Source: JAKJEP01 sp964580995 (GTDB lineage Bacteria > Planctomycetota > Phycisphaerae > Sedimentisphaerales > SM23-30). Taken from it: DNA of 21,233 nt. The stretch covers positions 1-21,233 of the forward strand of contig CAZOMV010000100.1 of NCBI GenBank assembly GCA_964580995.1, given 5' to 3'. The first letter of the stretch is position 1; every line of letters begins with the position of its first letter. Shown here piece after piece: positions 13,336 through 21,233 of this stretch. The position numbers and the translations under genes were made by a program. Under the pieces are notes generated by a model. It ran no database searches. It had not been told where the DNA came from and saw only the letters and a list, made by a program, of their open reading frames with translations.

Positions 13336-15990
13336 TCAGGGATTGTGATTCAGATTCCCGGTAAGATATTTTGTCAGAACCGCGTGCAACTGCTCCCGGT
13401 CAATCGGTTTGGACAAATATCCGTCACATCCGGCGTCCAGGCATTTTTCGTAGTCCCCTTTCAGGGCGTTGGCAGTTAAGGCGACGATGGGGGTGGTGAC
13501 ACCGTGTTGCCGCAAGGTTTGCGTGGCGTCGTAGCCATTCATTATGGGCATTTGTATATCCATTAATATTAAGTCATAGGGTTTCGATAAGGCGGCCTCT
13601 ACCGCCTGTTGTCCGTTTATCGCCAGGTCGGTAGTCAGCCCCGCTTTCTGGAGCAATATCTGAATCAGTTTCTGGTTCGGCAAGGCGTCTTCGACAATGA
13701 GAACATGTCCGGAATAGCGGTTTTGGCAAAAAGAAGCAGGTTCTTCCGAGGGTTCCAGGGTCTGTGTTATATCCAGAGCCGGCTGGGTGTTGATATCGAT
13801 CCCTACGGGAATGGACAGGGAAAAGGCGCTTCCTTGGCCGGCTTCGCTTTGAACGGTGATGGAACCTCCCAGGAGTGCGGCCAGTTGTTTGGTGATGGTT
13901 AATCCCAGTCCGGTGCCGCCGTATTTTCGAGTTGTGGAACTGTCGGCCTGGGAAAACGACTGAAAGATGAAATCGAGTTTATTTGCCGGAATGCCGATCC
14001 CGGTGTCTTCCACATCAAAGCGGATAAAATGCTTATCGTCGATGGTATGCAGGGCCGTGGTGAGATGAATATATCCTGTGTTTGTGAATTTTATCGCATT
14101 TCCGATCAGATTGATCAGGCATTGCTGCAGTCGTGTCGGATCCGTGCGGATTAGGGACGGAAGGGAGTTTTTAAGGACGATCTGGAAATCCAGCCCTTTT
14201 TCCGCGGCTTTGTGATGGAAGATACCGCGGACCGTATCCAGAATTTTAGCCAGGGGGTATTCGATCCATTCTATGTGCATATTTCCCGCTTCGATTTTGG
14301 AAAAGTCGAGAATATCATTGATGACGATCAGGAGACTTTTTGCTGATTCCAGGATGGTTTTGACGTAATTGCGTTGTTGGGGAGGGAGTTTTTCCTTGTC
14401 CAGGAGGTCGGCAAATCCCAGAATGGCGTTCATGGGGGTCCGGATTTCATGGCTCATATTGGCCAGGAACTCGCTTTTGGCGCGGCTGGCGGCTTGGGCC
14501 TGGGTTGCCATGGCGTTGGCCCGGACGGTTTGCTCTTCCAGATGGATGTTCAGTTTTTTGGATTCCTCAATAGCTTTATGGAGTTTTACTTCCACCTTTT
14601 TCTGTTCGGTAATATCGCGAAAGGTCCAGATTCGCCCGAAATACCGTCCGTCTTTCCCTTTTACCGGGGAGGAATAACGGTCGAGAAATCTTCCGTCCGC
14701 CAGCTCAATCTCATCCCGACTGGTTTCATCGGGGTGCGAATACAGATATTCTATTTTACTATGAAATTGAGCCGGCTCTTTTACCAGGCTGGTCGTGTGC
14801 CGGAGCAGTGGTTCATCATCGGTATTCGGACCGGTCATATCCGGGGGAACCTTCATGATGTCCAGGAATCGCTGATTGGCTAACATCACTTTTTTTTGGC
14901 CATTGACTACCAGCAACCCGTCCAGGAAGGCTTCGGTCTGGGCCTCGAGAAAAGCCGTTTTTAAAAGCAAATCCTCCTCTGCCTGTTTTTGCGAGGTAAT
15001 ATCGCGGATTACCGACTGAAGCATGGTCTGGCCATCGAATTCGAACCGATTCAACTGAACCAATCCGATGAACGATGTACCATTGAGCCGTTTAAAAGTC
15101 CATTCGAAATATTGGCAGCCATCCCGCAGGGCCGTTTCGATCATTTCCCAGCCTTTTTCCAGGGAAGTACGTCCGTCGGGCTGTTTTTCCGGCGAAACGC
15201 TCCAGGCGTTTAACGCGGTTATTTTGGTTTCGGTCTGGAGATCAAACATTTTCAAAGCGGCCGGGTTGGACCGGCTGGCGTTCCAGTGCGGGGGTTCCAG
15301 GATCATGATTGCGTCCTGGGATTTTTCATAGAGGAGCCGATATTTTTCCTCGCTTTTACGGAGAGATTCTTCCGATCGTTTTTGTTCCCTACGCTGGACG
15401 ATCCGGGTGGAGTGAAAGATGGAAATCGCGGCCATAATGAGGATCACGCAGCCGATGCGAAAATCAAGTTTATACATGTCGCTATATTTGTAGCGGAGGG
15501 AAGCGGTATAGCCAATGATCCACCCCCATTCGTCGAAAGTTCTATAAATCATCCATTTTTTAATGTCGAAGAAGGTATAGTAGAGTTCGCCTTTTTTTTG
15601 TTCTTGTATCGTTTTTAAAAAATCGTATCTCGTCAATTCATTTGATCCAGCCGGCAAAGAGGGATGTGAGATTACCATTCCGTTGCGGTCGATGATAAAG
15701 GGATAAAACTGTAACTCGGAATTATGATAATATTTGGCCCGGAATTGCGTTATGGCCTTTTCCTTATACTGCTGGGCAAGGGCTTCGACCTTTTCAGTAG
15801 ATTCGAGTTCCTGGTCGAGAATAGCAAAATTGTCGTAAATGGCATCCAGACGGGCGGAAAAATCTTCTCGAGAGCGTCGGTCGATACTGTCTTTGATAGC
15901 CAGATGGGCGTACACCAGGATCACAGTCGCCATGACGATATACGACCCTATGGTGAAAAAGGGAAGTTTATCTTTGAGATTGAGTTTCAT
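13336..15990 (-). CDS. Membrane-bound hybrid sensor histidine kinase with Cache, two PAS and receiver domains
   Basis: This 884-residue protein senses an extracytoplasmic signal and passes phosphate internally. Membrane segments at about 12-30 and 176-194 bracket a periplasmic Cache-like sensor containing F-I-I-D-R-N-G-M-V-I-S-H-P. PAS domains lie at about 212-335 and 340-470, both ending in R-D-I-T-x-Q-K. A coiled stretch leads to the dimerisation domain with phospho-acceptor H514 in M-S-H-E-I-R-T-P-M-N. The ATPase domain shows N-A-I-K-F-T, D-T-G-I-G-I-P and G-G-T-G-L-G-L. A C-terminal receiver has phospho-acceptor D811 in L-M-D-I-Q-M-P and a conserved K in Y-L-S-K-P-I. A GAGGA site lies 4 nt before ATG 15990. 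No response regulator or Hpt gene is adjacent, so the output partner is elsewhere. It is divergent from the SecA-like gene. Confidence 0.93.
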   Translation of the reverse strand: MKLNLKDKLPFFTIGSYIVMATVILVYAHLAIKDSIDRRSREDFSARLDAIYDNFAILDQELESTEKVEALAQQYKEKAITQFRAKYYHNSELQFYPFIIDRNGMVISHPSLPAGSNELTRYDFLKTIQEQKKGELYYTFFDIKKWMIYRTFDEWGWIIGYTASLRYKYSDMYKLDFRIGCVILIMAAISIFHSTRIVQRREQKRSEESLRKSEEKYRLLYEKSQDAIMILEPPHWNASRSNPAALKMFDLQTETKITALNAWSVSPEKQPDGRTSLEKGWEMIETALRDGCQYFEWTFKRLNGTSFIGLVQLNRFEFDGQTMLQSVIRDITSQKQAEEDLLLKTAFLEAQTEAFLDGLLVVNGQKKVMLANQRFLDIMKVPPDMTGPNTDDEPLLRHTTSLVKEPAQFHSKIEYLYSHPDETSRDEIELADGRFLDRYSSPVKGKDGRYFGRIWTFRDITEQKKVEVKLHKAIEESKKLNIHLEEQTVRANAMATQAQAASRAKSEFLANMSHEIRTPMNAILGFADLLDKEKLPPQQRNYVKTILESAKSLLIVINDILDFSKIEAGNMHIEWIEYPLAKILDTVRGIFHHKAAEKGLDFQIVLKNSLPSLIRTDPTRLQQCLINLIGNAIKFTNTGYIHLTTALHTIDDKHFIRFDVEDTGIGIPANKLDFIFQSFSQADSSTTRKYGGTGLGLTITKQLAALLGGSITVQSEAGQGSAFSLSIPVGIDINTQPALDITQTLEPSEEPASFCQNRYSGHVLIVEDALPNQKLIQILLQKAGLTTDLAINGQQAVEAALSKPYDLILMDIQMPIMNGYDATQTLRQHGVTTPIVALTANALKGDYEKCLDAGCDGYLSKPIDREQLHAVLTKYLTGNLNHNP

Positions 15991-16089
15991 ATAGTCCTCA
16001 AAAGCCCCTTTTTGGTATTACCAGCCGTATTTTCCGCATATCCTCTCCCGGCCCGGAATCCTACAATCCAGATTACCACTGTCCGAAAC

Positions 16090-16106
16090 CATATACTCCG
16101 TATATG
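16090..16106. promoter_or_regulatory. Inverted repeat, candidate operator
   Basis: CATATAC (16090-16096) and GTATATG (16100-16106) are perfectly complementary, with TCC between. The site lies about 100 bp before the histidine kinase start and about 280 bp before the SecA-like promoter, so it more likely serves the kinase. No clear kinase promoter was identified next to it. Confidence 0.35.
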
Positions 16107-16387
16107 ACATAGCCTATTTCTTAAACATATCATGATTTCCATACAAGAAGTCCACTGCCAAGAGTTCGCTATCATCAGCTATCGACTATCCAGATATGCC
16201 TTTTCATTGGAATTGTCTGGACCGACCTTTTTTATTGGCAGTATTCAATCCTGGGTGTAGAAACGATACTGGTGTCTGCTGCATCAAGATATTTCAATAC
16301 CACCGGTACTTTTATGGGACGTATCGGTAGAGATTGGATTTCAGGGATTGGTATTGCTGAGAAAGGGGGGAATTGGGAGTTTGGCCA

Positions 16388-16415
16388 TTGACATAAGCAT
16401 AAAATTAGTCAAAAT
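16388..16415 (+). promoter_or_regulatory. Candidate sigma70-type promoter for the SecA-like gene
   Basis: A perfect TTGACA -35 (16388-16393) is followed after 16 nt by CAAAAT (16410-16415). Transcription from about 16422 would put the GGAG ribosome site (16434-16437) and ATG 16447 in a short leader. This supports 16447 over upstream in-frame starts. Confidence 0.5.
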
Positions 16416-16446
16416 AAAGGTTTTGCTTCTTTTGGAGTTATTTGGA

Positions 16447-18357
16447 ATGAATTATTTTTATCTGCTATGTCGCCGGGCCTGGCAGGGCGTTCAACTTCGC
16501 CGGTATAACAAACTGGTGGTGCGGGCTAATGCTCTGGAGTCCTCGTATGTCCCGATGGAAGAGAGGCAATTGAGCCAGGCGGTCAAGGACCTGCGGCAGC
16601 GGGCGCAGGGGGTGCGGACGATGGAGGGATTCATTCCGTCGGCGATGGCGCTGGTGCGGGAGGTGTCGCGGCGGGCGCTGAAGATGCGGCATTATGATGT
16701 GCAGTTGATGGGGGCGATGGCCTTGTTTGAGGGGAATATCGCGGAAATGGATACCGGGGAGGGCAAGACGCTGATGGCGCCGCTGGCGGCGTTTCTGCAC
16801 AGCCTGGAGAAGCTGGATAGCTGCACGCATATTGTAACGGCCAACGAATATCTGGCCCAGCGGGATGCCCAGTGGATGAAGCCGATTTACGACGCTCTGG
16901 GGATGTCGGTGGGGCTGATCGTACCGGGACAGAGTACGGTGGAGCGGGTGAAGGCCTATCAGAAGGATGTGGTGTACGCCACGGCGAAAGATATTGTCTT
17001 CGACAGTCTGCGGGAACCGGTCCGCAAGCGGAAGACCAGCATGGCGGATGCGATTCTGCGGCCCCAGACGGAGATGGAGATCAATCCGAAATATGATTAT
17101 TCGATTGTCGATGAGGTCGATAGCGTCCTGATCGACCAGGCGCGCAGTCCCATGTCGCTGGGGGTGGAGAGCAATATTTCCCCGCAGATCGAGCTGTATC
17201 GCAAGGCCCATGAATTATCAGGGCAGCTCTTGCGCGGGGATCATTATCGCCTGATGCAGGACGATCAGAAGGTGGAGTTGAAGGATGAAGGCAAGGCGGA
17301 GGCCCGGCGCAGGGCGGGCGGGGTGCTGCGGCTGCTGCCGCCCGGCCATCGGTGGGAGCGGTATGTCACCTGTGCCCTGGCCGCCCGGTATATCTATAAG
17401 AAGGACCAGCACTACGTGGTTCGGGAGGGCAAGATCGTCCTGATTGACGAATCGACGGGCCGGATGATGCCCGGTCGCCAGCTTCCCGACGGGATTCACC
17501 AGGCGCTGGAGGTGCAGAACGGGATCATCCCCACTGCCGAACTCCGCGGCAATTACACCACCACGTTCCAGACGTTTTTCCGCAAGTATCCCAAGCTGGC
17601 GGGCATGACGGGGACGGCCTCGATGGCGGCGTTTGAATTTATGACCGTTTATAATCTGGCGATTGTTCCCATCCCGTCCAACAAACCCTCGCGGCGGCAT
17701 ATCGAGCCGGACCGGGTCTATCGCTGCGTAAAGCATAAATATGCCGCCTTGATCCATGAGATTGAAAAAAATCACAGTACCGGCCGGCCGGTCCTGATCG
17801 GAACCGGTTCGGTCCAAACCTCGGAACTGGTCAGCGAATTGCTGAAGCAGCGGGGGCTGAAGCATGAAGTGCTCAACGCCAAGAACCACTTCCGGGAGGC
17901 GGAGATCATCGCCCAGGCGGGCCAGGAGGGCTGCATCACAGTCATAACCAACATGGCCGGCAGGGGGGTGGATATTCTACTGGGCCAGGGCATCGCCGAG
18001 AAGGGGGGCTTTTATCTGGTCGGCACCGACCGGTCCTTCCATCGGCGGCTGGACGGCCAGTTGACCGGCCGTGTCGGGCGGCAGGGGGATCCGGCGGATT
18101 GCCTGTTTTTCCTGTCGCTGCATGACGATCTGATGAAATATGCCGACCGGAAAAAAGTGATCCGCCTGCGGGCCAAAACCCGCCGCCGGAGAACCGGGGC
18201 CATCGACGACCCGAAAGCCGCCCGGCTGTTCGAGAAGGTCCAGCACCATATCAATAAAATCACCTCCAAACAGCGGCAAAAGGTTTTTCAGTCCGAAAAA
18301 CAGCGGGAAAAGCTCCGCCAGCAGGGGCTTTGGGAGGATTGGATGGACGCGAATTGA
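16447..18357 (+). CDS. Short SecA-like preprotein translocase ATPase lacking the C-terminal third
   Basis: This 636-residue protein belongs to the SecA DEAD-motor family. The first motor lobe has D-T-G-E-G-K-T (102-108), V-T-A-N-E-Y-L-A-Q-R-D and D-E-V-D (222-225). A crosslinking-type domain of near-normal size follows. The second lobe has G-M-T-G-T-A, L-N-A-K-N-H, N-M-A-G-R-G (502-507) and R-V-G-R-Q-G-D-P. Canonical SecA has 800-900 residues; here the sequence ends shortly after D-D-L-M, with only a basic helical stub in place of the helical wing, the full scaffold helix and the zinc-binding tail. It is therefore probably an accessory SecA-like motor, not the housekeeping one. The ATP motifs look functional. 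GGAG lies 9 nt before ATG 16447. No SecY, export substrate or other secretion gene is adjacent, so its cargo is unknown. Confidence 0.88.
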   Translation: MNYFYLLCRRAWQGVQLRRYNKLVVRANALESSYVPMEERQLSQAVKDLRQRAQGVRTMEGFIPSAMALVREVSRRALKMRHYDVQLMGAMALFEGNIAEMDTGEGKTLMAPLAAFLHSLEKLDSCTHIVTANEYLAQRDAQWMKPIYDALGMSVGLIVPGQSTVERVKAYQKDVVYATAKDIVFDSLREPVRKRKTSMADAILRPQTEMEINPKYDYSIVDEVDSVLIDQARSPMSLGVESNISPQIELYRKAHELSGQLLRGDHYRLMQDDQKVELKDEGKAEARRRAGGVLRLLPPGHRWERYVTCALAARYIYKKDQHYVVREGKIVLIDESTGRMMPGRQLPDGIHQALEVQNGIIPTAELRGNYTTTFQTFFRKYPKLAGMTGTASMAAFEFMTVYNLAIVPIPSNKPSRRHIEPDRVYRCVKHKYAALIHEIEKNHSTGRPVLIGTGSVQTSELVSELLKQRGLKHEVLNAKNHFREAEIIAQAGQEGCITVITNMAGRGVDILLGQGIAEKGGFYLVGTDRSFHRRLDGQLTGRVGRQGDPADCLFFLSLHDDLMKYADRKKVIRLRAKTRRRRTGAIDDPKAARLFEKVQHHINKITSKQRQKVFQSEKQREKLRQQGLWEDWMDAN

Positions 18358-18395
18358 TAGGTGTCTGAATATTTTCTGCGGATTATTGAAAAATG

Positions 18396-18421
18396 CCCCC
18401 ATCAACATATGCTGATAGGGG
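18396..18421 (-). terminator. Intrinsic terminator of the sigma/anti-sigma unit (perhaps bidirectional)
   Basis: A hairpin with CCCC/GGGG and ATCA/TGAT paired segments and one internal mismatch lies between the convergent SecA-like and FecR-domain genes. Read on the minus strand, it is followed by CATTTTTC, a T-run suited to an intrinsic terminator. On the plus strand the following bases are less T-rich. Confidence 0.6.
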
Positions 18422-18451
18422 TCTGATTTCAGATTCGATTATAAATCAAGA

Positions 18452-20578
18452 TCAATCATCTGTCTGCCACCAGTCTTCATTAAAATAGGTCCACTGGGGC
18501 GTGTTGCTTGTGTATTGTTTGTTACCAATAAAATCTATACAATTAGCGAGAGCATGCTTGCCGTCATCCGTTAGAACTACTCCGCGAACATAAATCTTTT
18601 TAGGTTCGTTGATGTTAATACCGCCGATAAATCTTTCGAGTAGATCATCCGGGCCGGTAACGTCTGAACAGCCTTGAATGAAGTGTTGAGCATCTTCTTC
18701 CGACATACCGCTGAACCAGTCGCGATGTTCACTGAATGTGATTTTACCTTTGGCTAGATCGAAAAACGCGTTGATATTGTAATTGTTTGCCCATGCTCGG
18801 GCATCTCCTTTTTCAAAGGCGCCCAGCATCAACTGGATTCGCTCGATCAAACGGGGCGGCAGACCCTTATCCTGCCGAAAATCATAGGGCGGTTGATCTT
18901 TCTCAACGGTAGCCTGATGCTTTTCTTTGAGAATAACACTACCGTGTTCATTGCTCACTTCGACCGATCCTTCCTTTACCTGCACGGAAAGCAAAGCTGT
19001 ATTCTCGGAATCTCCCTCTAATATTGTATCTAACAAATCGAGGGTAAATACCGTTCCTAGGGCCTTGGCGGTTCCATAAGGGGTCATCACAATGAATTCC
19101 CCTTTATTTTTGGCGACTTCTACCTCAATTCGACCGGCTATATGTTCAAAGCCCCGTTTTTCGTTGTCTTTGTAGAGTCTGATCTGTGCTTTTTCCGATA
19201 ATATTACTTTGGAGTTATCGGCTAGCGTGTAATTTGTTGGCCCATTAATTACTAGCGTATCTGTCGTGACAGGATTGATTTCTACTAATGATTCGACAAG
19301 CTCCTGTAATTTATTGTCACCCATTTGTTTATTGACTGCCAAGCCCATGACCGTTCCATTCGGCATGACAATCATTCGGGTAAATCTTTCTTCACTAAGA
19401 TTATTAGAATCAAAAAAACCCGGATTTGCCTTTGCCAAACTCTCCAGAAAAAGCTGTGCATAGATAGAACCATTTGGATGTGTATATAGCTCTATTCCAC
19501 TTGAACACTCGAGAACACGCTGCTGTTGGGGAATCCACACCATTCTTGTTTTATCATAATAATCGCCCTGTACGAGAATAATCGTGTTTTCATCGTCACT
19601 TTGTATGCCGGTTATATACTCTATAGCTCTTGTGCCAAGCGGATCTACTATTTCGATGGAAGTAATCTTTTTTATCCACGGTAGTTTTTCTACTGTATAT
19701 GCTGTATGATTGAGCTTACTTTGAATATCTTCCGCGGCGATCTCCTTAGATTCTACTGGTCTATAATCATGAATGAGATTCTCGACTTTATATCCAGCAG
19801 GAATATTTGTACTGAAGGCAGAGAGAGGAAGATCAAAATCAAATTCGAATTCATCCATAAATATGGTTTGGCCTATCTCCGGGTGCTTAAGCTCAATTTC
19901 AACCGGGAGTTTGGTTTTCGCATCAACCCATACTATGAAATCATTGTATTGATTGGGCTGATGCCTGAATCCCTGCAATATTTTCCCATTCACTTCTTTT
20001 GTCCCAAGTCTTTCGGTAGATTCCTGCTCAAACCGCTTGACCATCTCAATGATATCCGGATCTTTTTGGGGACCAAAGCCAATAAGTTTTGTGACTATTG
20101 CCTTCATCTCGGCTGGTTTCAGTTCCAGAGTTATTGCATCCTCCCCCCGCATATCAATTATGTGTATGTCTCCGTTTTTAACTTCCTGCCGCCTTTGCGA
20201 AAGATTCAGGTGATATACATTCATCGCCGGATATTCAGGGCCTTGCTCACGAACAACCCTTTGGCGGCATTTGTATTTTTCATGTTTGTTGAGTTGTTCA
20301 ACTACCTGAGACCAGGCCACACTTGCTCCATCAATGGGACTTCCTAATTGGTTTATGCCAATAAGTACCGCCATAAGAATTACCGCGGCGGCGGCGAATT
20401 TTGTGATATTGCATTTCATAAGGATTCTCCAGAAATTCAGCGATTGGGTCGCTGATTGGGTTTTGTTGGTTACCGACAGAACGGTCAAAGCATCTTGTAA
20501 AATTTGCTCTTTGGTTTTTGCGCCGGCGGGGTAACGTAAATTTTTTATCGATTTTTCTATGTTATCTGCGGGTTTCAT
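18452..20578 (-). CDS. Membrane-anchored anti-sigma-type protein with LolA-like and FecR domains
   Basis: This 708-residue protein is probably the partner of the ECF sigma factor encoded just upstream. A cytoplasmic N-terminus of about 58 residues precedes a single membrane segment (about 59-78, N-I-T-K-F-A-A-A-A-V-I-L-M), so the rest is periplasmic. Residues about 84-265 resemble the LolA-like/outer-membrane lipoprotein-sorting fold. Residues about 448-560 form a FecR domain (G-T-A-K-A-L-G-T-V-F, V-K-E-G-S-V-E-V). The C-terminal 130 residues match nothing I recognise. ATG 20578 has a strong GAGGT site 5 nt upstream and overlaps the sigma gene by 17 nt, indicating coupled translation. Large anti-sigma-like proteins of this pattern, with the N-terminal E-Q-I-L-x-D-A-L helix, are typical of Phycisphaerae. 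The short cytoplasmic part is expected to bind the sigma factor. The signal sensed is unknown. Confidence 0.8.
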   Translation of the reverse strand: MKPADNIEKSIKNLRYPAGAKTKEQILQDALTVLSVTNKTQSATQSLNFWRILMKCNITKFAAAAVILMAVLIGINQLGSPIDGASVAWSQVVEQLNKHEKYKCRQRVVREQGPEYPAMNVYHLNLSQRRQEVKNGDIHIIDMRGEDAITLELKPAEMKAIVTKLIGFGPQKDPDIIEMVKRFEQESTERLGTKEVNGKILQGFRHQPNQYNDFIVWVDAKTKLPVEIELKHPEIGQTIFMDEFEFDFDLPLSAFSTNIPAGYKVENLIHDYRPVESKEIAAEDIQSKLNHTAYTVEKLPWIKKITSIEIVDPLGTRAIEYITGIQSDDENTIILVQGDYYDKTRMVWIPQQQRVLECSSGIELYTHPNGSIYAQLFLESLAKANPGFFDSNNLSEERFTRMIVMPNGTVMGLAVNKQMGDNKLQELVESLVEINPVTTDTLVINGPTNYTLADNSKVILSEKAQIRLYKDNEKRGFEHIAGRIEVEVAKNKGEFIVMTPYGTAKALGTVFTLDLLDTILEGDSENTALLSVQVKEGSVEVSNEHGSVILKEKHQATVEKDQPPYDFRQDKGLPPRLIERIQLMLGAFEKGDARAWANNYNINAFFDLAKGKITFSEHRDWFSGMSEEDAQHFIQGCSDVTGPDDLLERFIGGININEPKKIYVRGVVLTDDGKHALANCIDFIGNKQYTSNTPQWTYFNEDWWQTDD

Positions 20579-21122
20579 GGTTTACCTCACTCTCTAAAAG
20601 AGAACGCAGCTTTTCCAGCCCATAACGGTACCGGCTTTGGGCGGTCTTGATCGAGATAGCCTGCTGCTGGGCGATCTGGCGGAATTTCATGCCACCATGC
20701 AGCCGCAGGGCAATGACTTCCCGCTGGTCGTAGGGCAGTTGGGCCAGTGCCTCGCTCAGCCGGGATAGTTCTTCGTTTTGTACCATCAATTGAACCGGTC
20801 CGGGTTCCGCCGCTGCAGCGATGCAATCCGCATCCGGCAAGGCGGCGGTCTGCTGATATTGCCGTTTGCGAAACAGGTCTCTGGCCCGGTTGGCGATGCA
20901 GGTGGTCAGGTAGCTTTTCAAATTACCGGTAAGCTGGAAGGTCTGGCCGCCGCGGGCGAAGGAAACGAAAACATCATGGACCACATCTTCAGCGGTGGGG
21001 CGGTCGTGCAGCAGGTGCATGGCTAGCGAGATCAGGTCATCGAAATATTTCTCGTAGATAGCCTGGAAAGCCTCTTGGCTGCCCTGCCTGAACCGCCAAA
21101 TCAGTAGTTTGTCTTCCAGCAT
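20562..21122 (-). CDS. ECF-type RNA polymerase sigma factor
   Basis: This 186-residue alternative sigma factor has region 2 (A-F-Q-A-I-Y-E-K-Y through A-E-D-V-V-H-D-V-F-V) and region 4 (L-P-Y-D-Q-R-E-V-I-A-L-R and the helix-turn-helix S-I-K-T-A-Q-S-R). There is no sigma 1.1 or region 3, as expected for the ECF group. I place the start at ATG 21122 because Phycisphaerae homologues begin M-L-E-D-K-L-L-I-W-R-F. A GTG at 21161 would add 13 residues, and neither start has a good ribosome site. A TAAAAT -10-like hexamer lies at 21184-21189 on the minus strand, without a clear -35, perhaps read by this sigma itself. The downstream anti-sigma gene overlaps its 3' end, so the pair forms one signalling unit. 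Confidence 0.9.
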   Translation of the reverse strand: MLEDKLLIWRFRQGSQEAFQAIYEKYFDDLISLAMHLLHDRPTAEDVVHDVFVSFARGGQTFQLTGNLKSYLTTCIANRARDLFRKRQYQQTAALPDADCIAAAAEPGPVQLMVQNEELSRLSEALAQLPYDQREVIALRLHGGMKFRQIAQQQAISIKTAQSRYRYGLEKLRSLLESEVNHETRR

Positions 21123-21201
21123 CCGCGACTCGCTAACCGGTATTGAACAATCGATTGCCACTACTAGAACGAATGGCCCCCGTATTTTACTCTAAAATTC
21201 A

Positions 21202-21230
21202 GGAAAAAAATCGGAAAAATTCTTTTCCGG
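21202..21230 (-). terminator. Probable intrinsic terminator of a gene beyond the right edge
   Basis: On the minus strand CGGAAAA and TTTTCCG pair over a GAAT loop (21212-21229), followed after CGA by a run of seven T. The stem is AT-rich, so termination may be weak. It would end a leftward transcript entering from the right and insulate the sigma gene from read-through. Confidence 0.5.
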
Positions 21231-21233
21231 ATG

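Larger units (their letters stand above)
15991..16446. other. Divergent intergenic region between the histidine kinase and SecA-like genes
   Basis: These 456 nt have no supportable gene. They hold a 7+7 bp inverted repeat (16090-16106), loosely iterated GCTATC units (16168-16190) and the SecA-like promoter (16388-16415). A frame open from 16348 into the SecA-like gene starts upstream of that promoter and is not used as the start here. Confidence 0.5.

Noticed and set aside
16348..16446. 33-residue upstream extension of the SecA-like frame
   Set aside because: It lies at and upstream of the TTGACA promoter and does not match SecA N-termini; ATG 16447 has a ribosome site.

Overview
The window looks like a chromosomal segment of a Planctomycetota bacterium, most likely class Phycisphaerae (Sedimentisphaerales-like). 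The grounds are the dockerin-like secreted-protein tails ending in a W-L-E motif at the left edge, the ECF sigma factor with the family start MLEDKLLIWRF, the partner anti-sigma/FecR protein with an N-I-T-K-F-A-A-A-A membrane anchor, and a secreted GH36-like glycosidase. This placement is inference from family resemblance; the window has no rRNA or other marker gene. I saw no tRNA, rRNA or CRISPR array.

Left part (1-3280) is accessory and repeat-rich. The C-terminal tail of a secreted dockerin-like protein (3-98) recurs as a remnant at about 1026-1307. Between the two lies an uncharacterised 234-residue gene (303-1007), preceded by a perfect 9+9 bp inverted repeat. A gene-poor kilobase follows (1308-2396). 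It holds several families of short-period intergenic repeats and a dense run of hairpins, and it ends at an intact REP-associated (RAYT, Y1/HUH) transposase on the minus strand.

Middle part (3280-9018) is carbohydrate metabolism. It contains a secreted GH36-like alpha-galactosidase, a convergent galE-ubiA pair (UDP-glucose 4-epimerase and a UbiA-family transferase resembling decaprenyl-phosphate phosphoribosyltransferase) with overlapping ends, and a divergent transaldolase behind a promoter that overlaps a 9+9 bp inverted repeat. Galactose release, UDP-galactose/UDP-glucose interconversion and pentose-phosphate chemistry fit together loosely; no shared operon links them.

Right-middle part (9017-13334) is a two-gene module: an SNF2/RapA-type ATPase and a SWIM zinc-finger protein 33 nt downstream, comparable to the ywqA-ywqB pair of Bacillus. 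The module is bracketed by two same-orientation copies of a 91-nt repeat with 81 of 91 positions identical. Copy 1 starts on the transaldolase stop codon and copy 2 lies just after the SWIM gene. This is the most striking non-coding signal in the window.

Right part (13336-21233) has a membrane-bound hybrid histidine kinase (minus strand), a divergent short SecA-like ATPase that lacks the usual C-terminal third, and a minus-strand sigma/anti-sigma pair with overlapping ends. The latter ends at a good intrinsic terminator between the two convergent transcripts.

No clearly new multi-gene system is proven here. The best candidates for new biology are the 91-nt repeat around the SNF2-SWIM pair, the short orphan SecA-like protein, the unknown gene at 303-1007 with its palindromic operator, and the hairpin cluster next to the RAYT gene.
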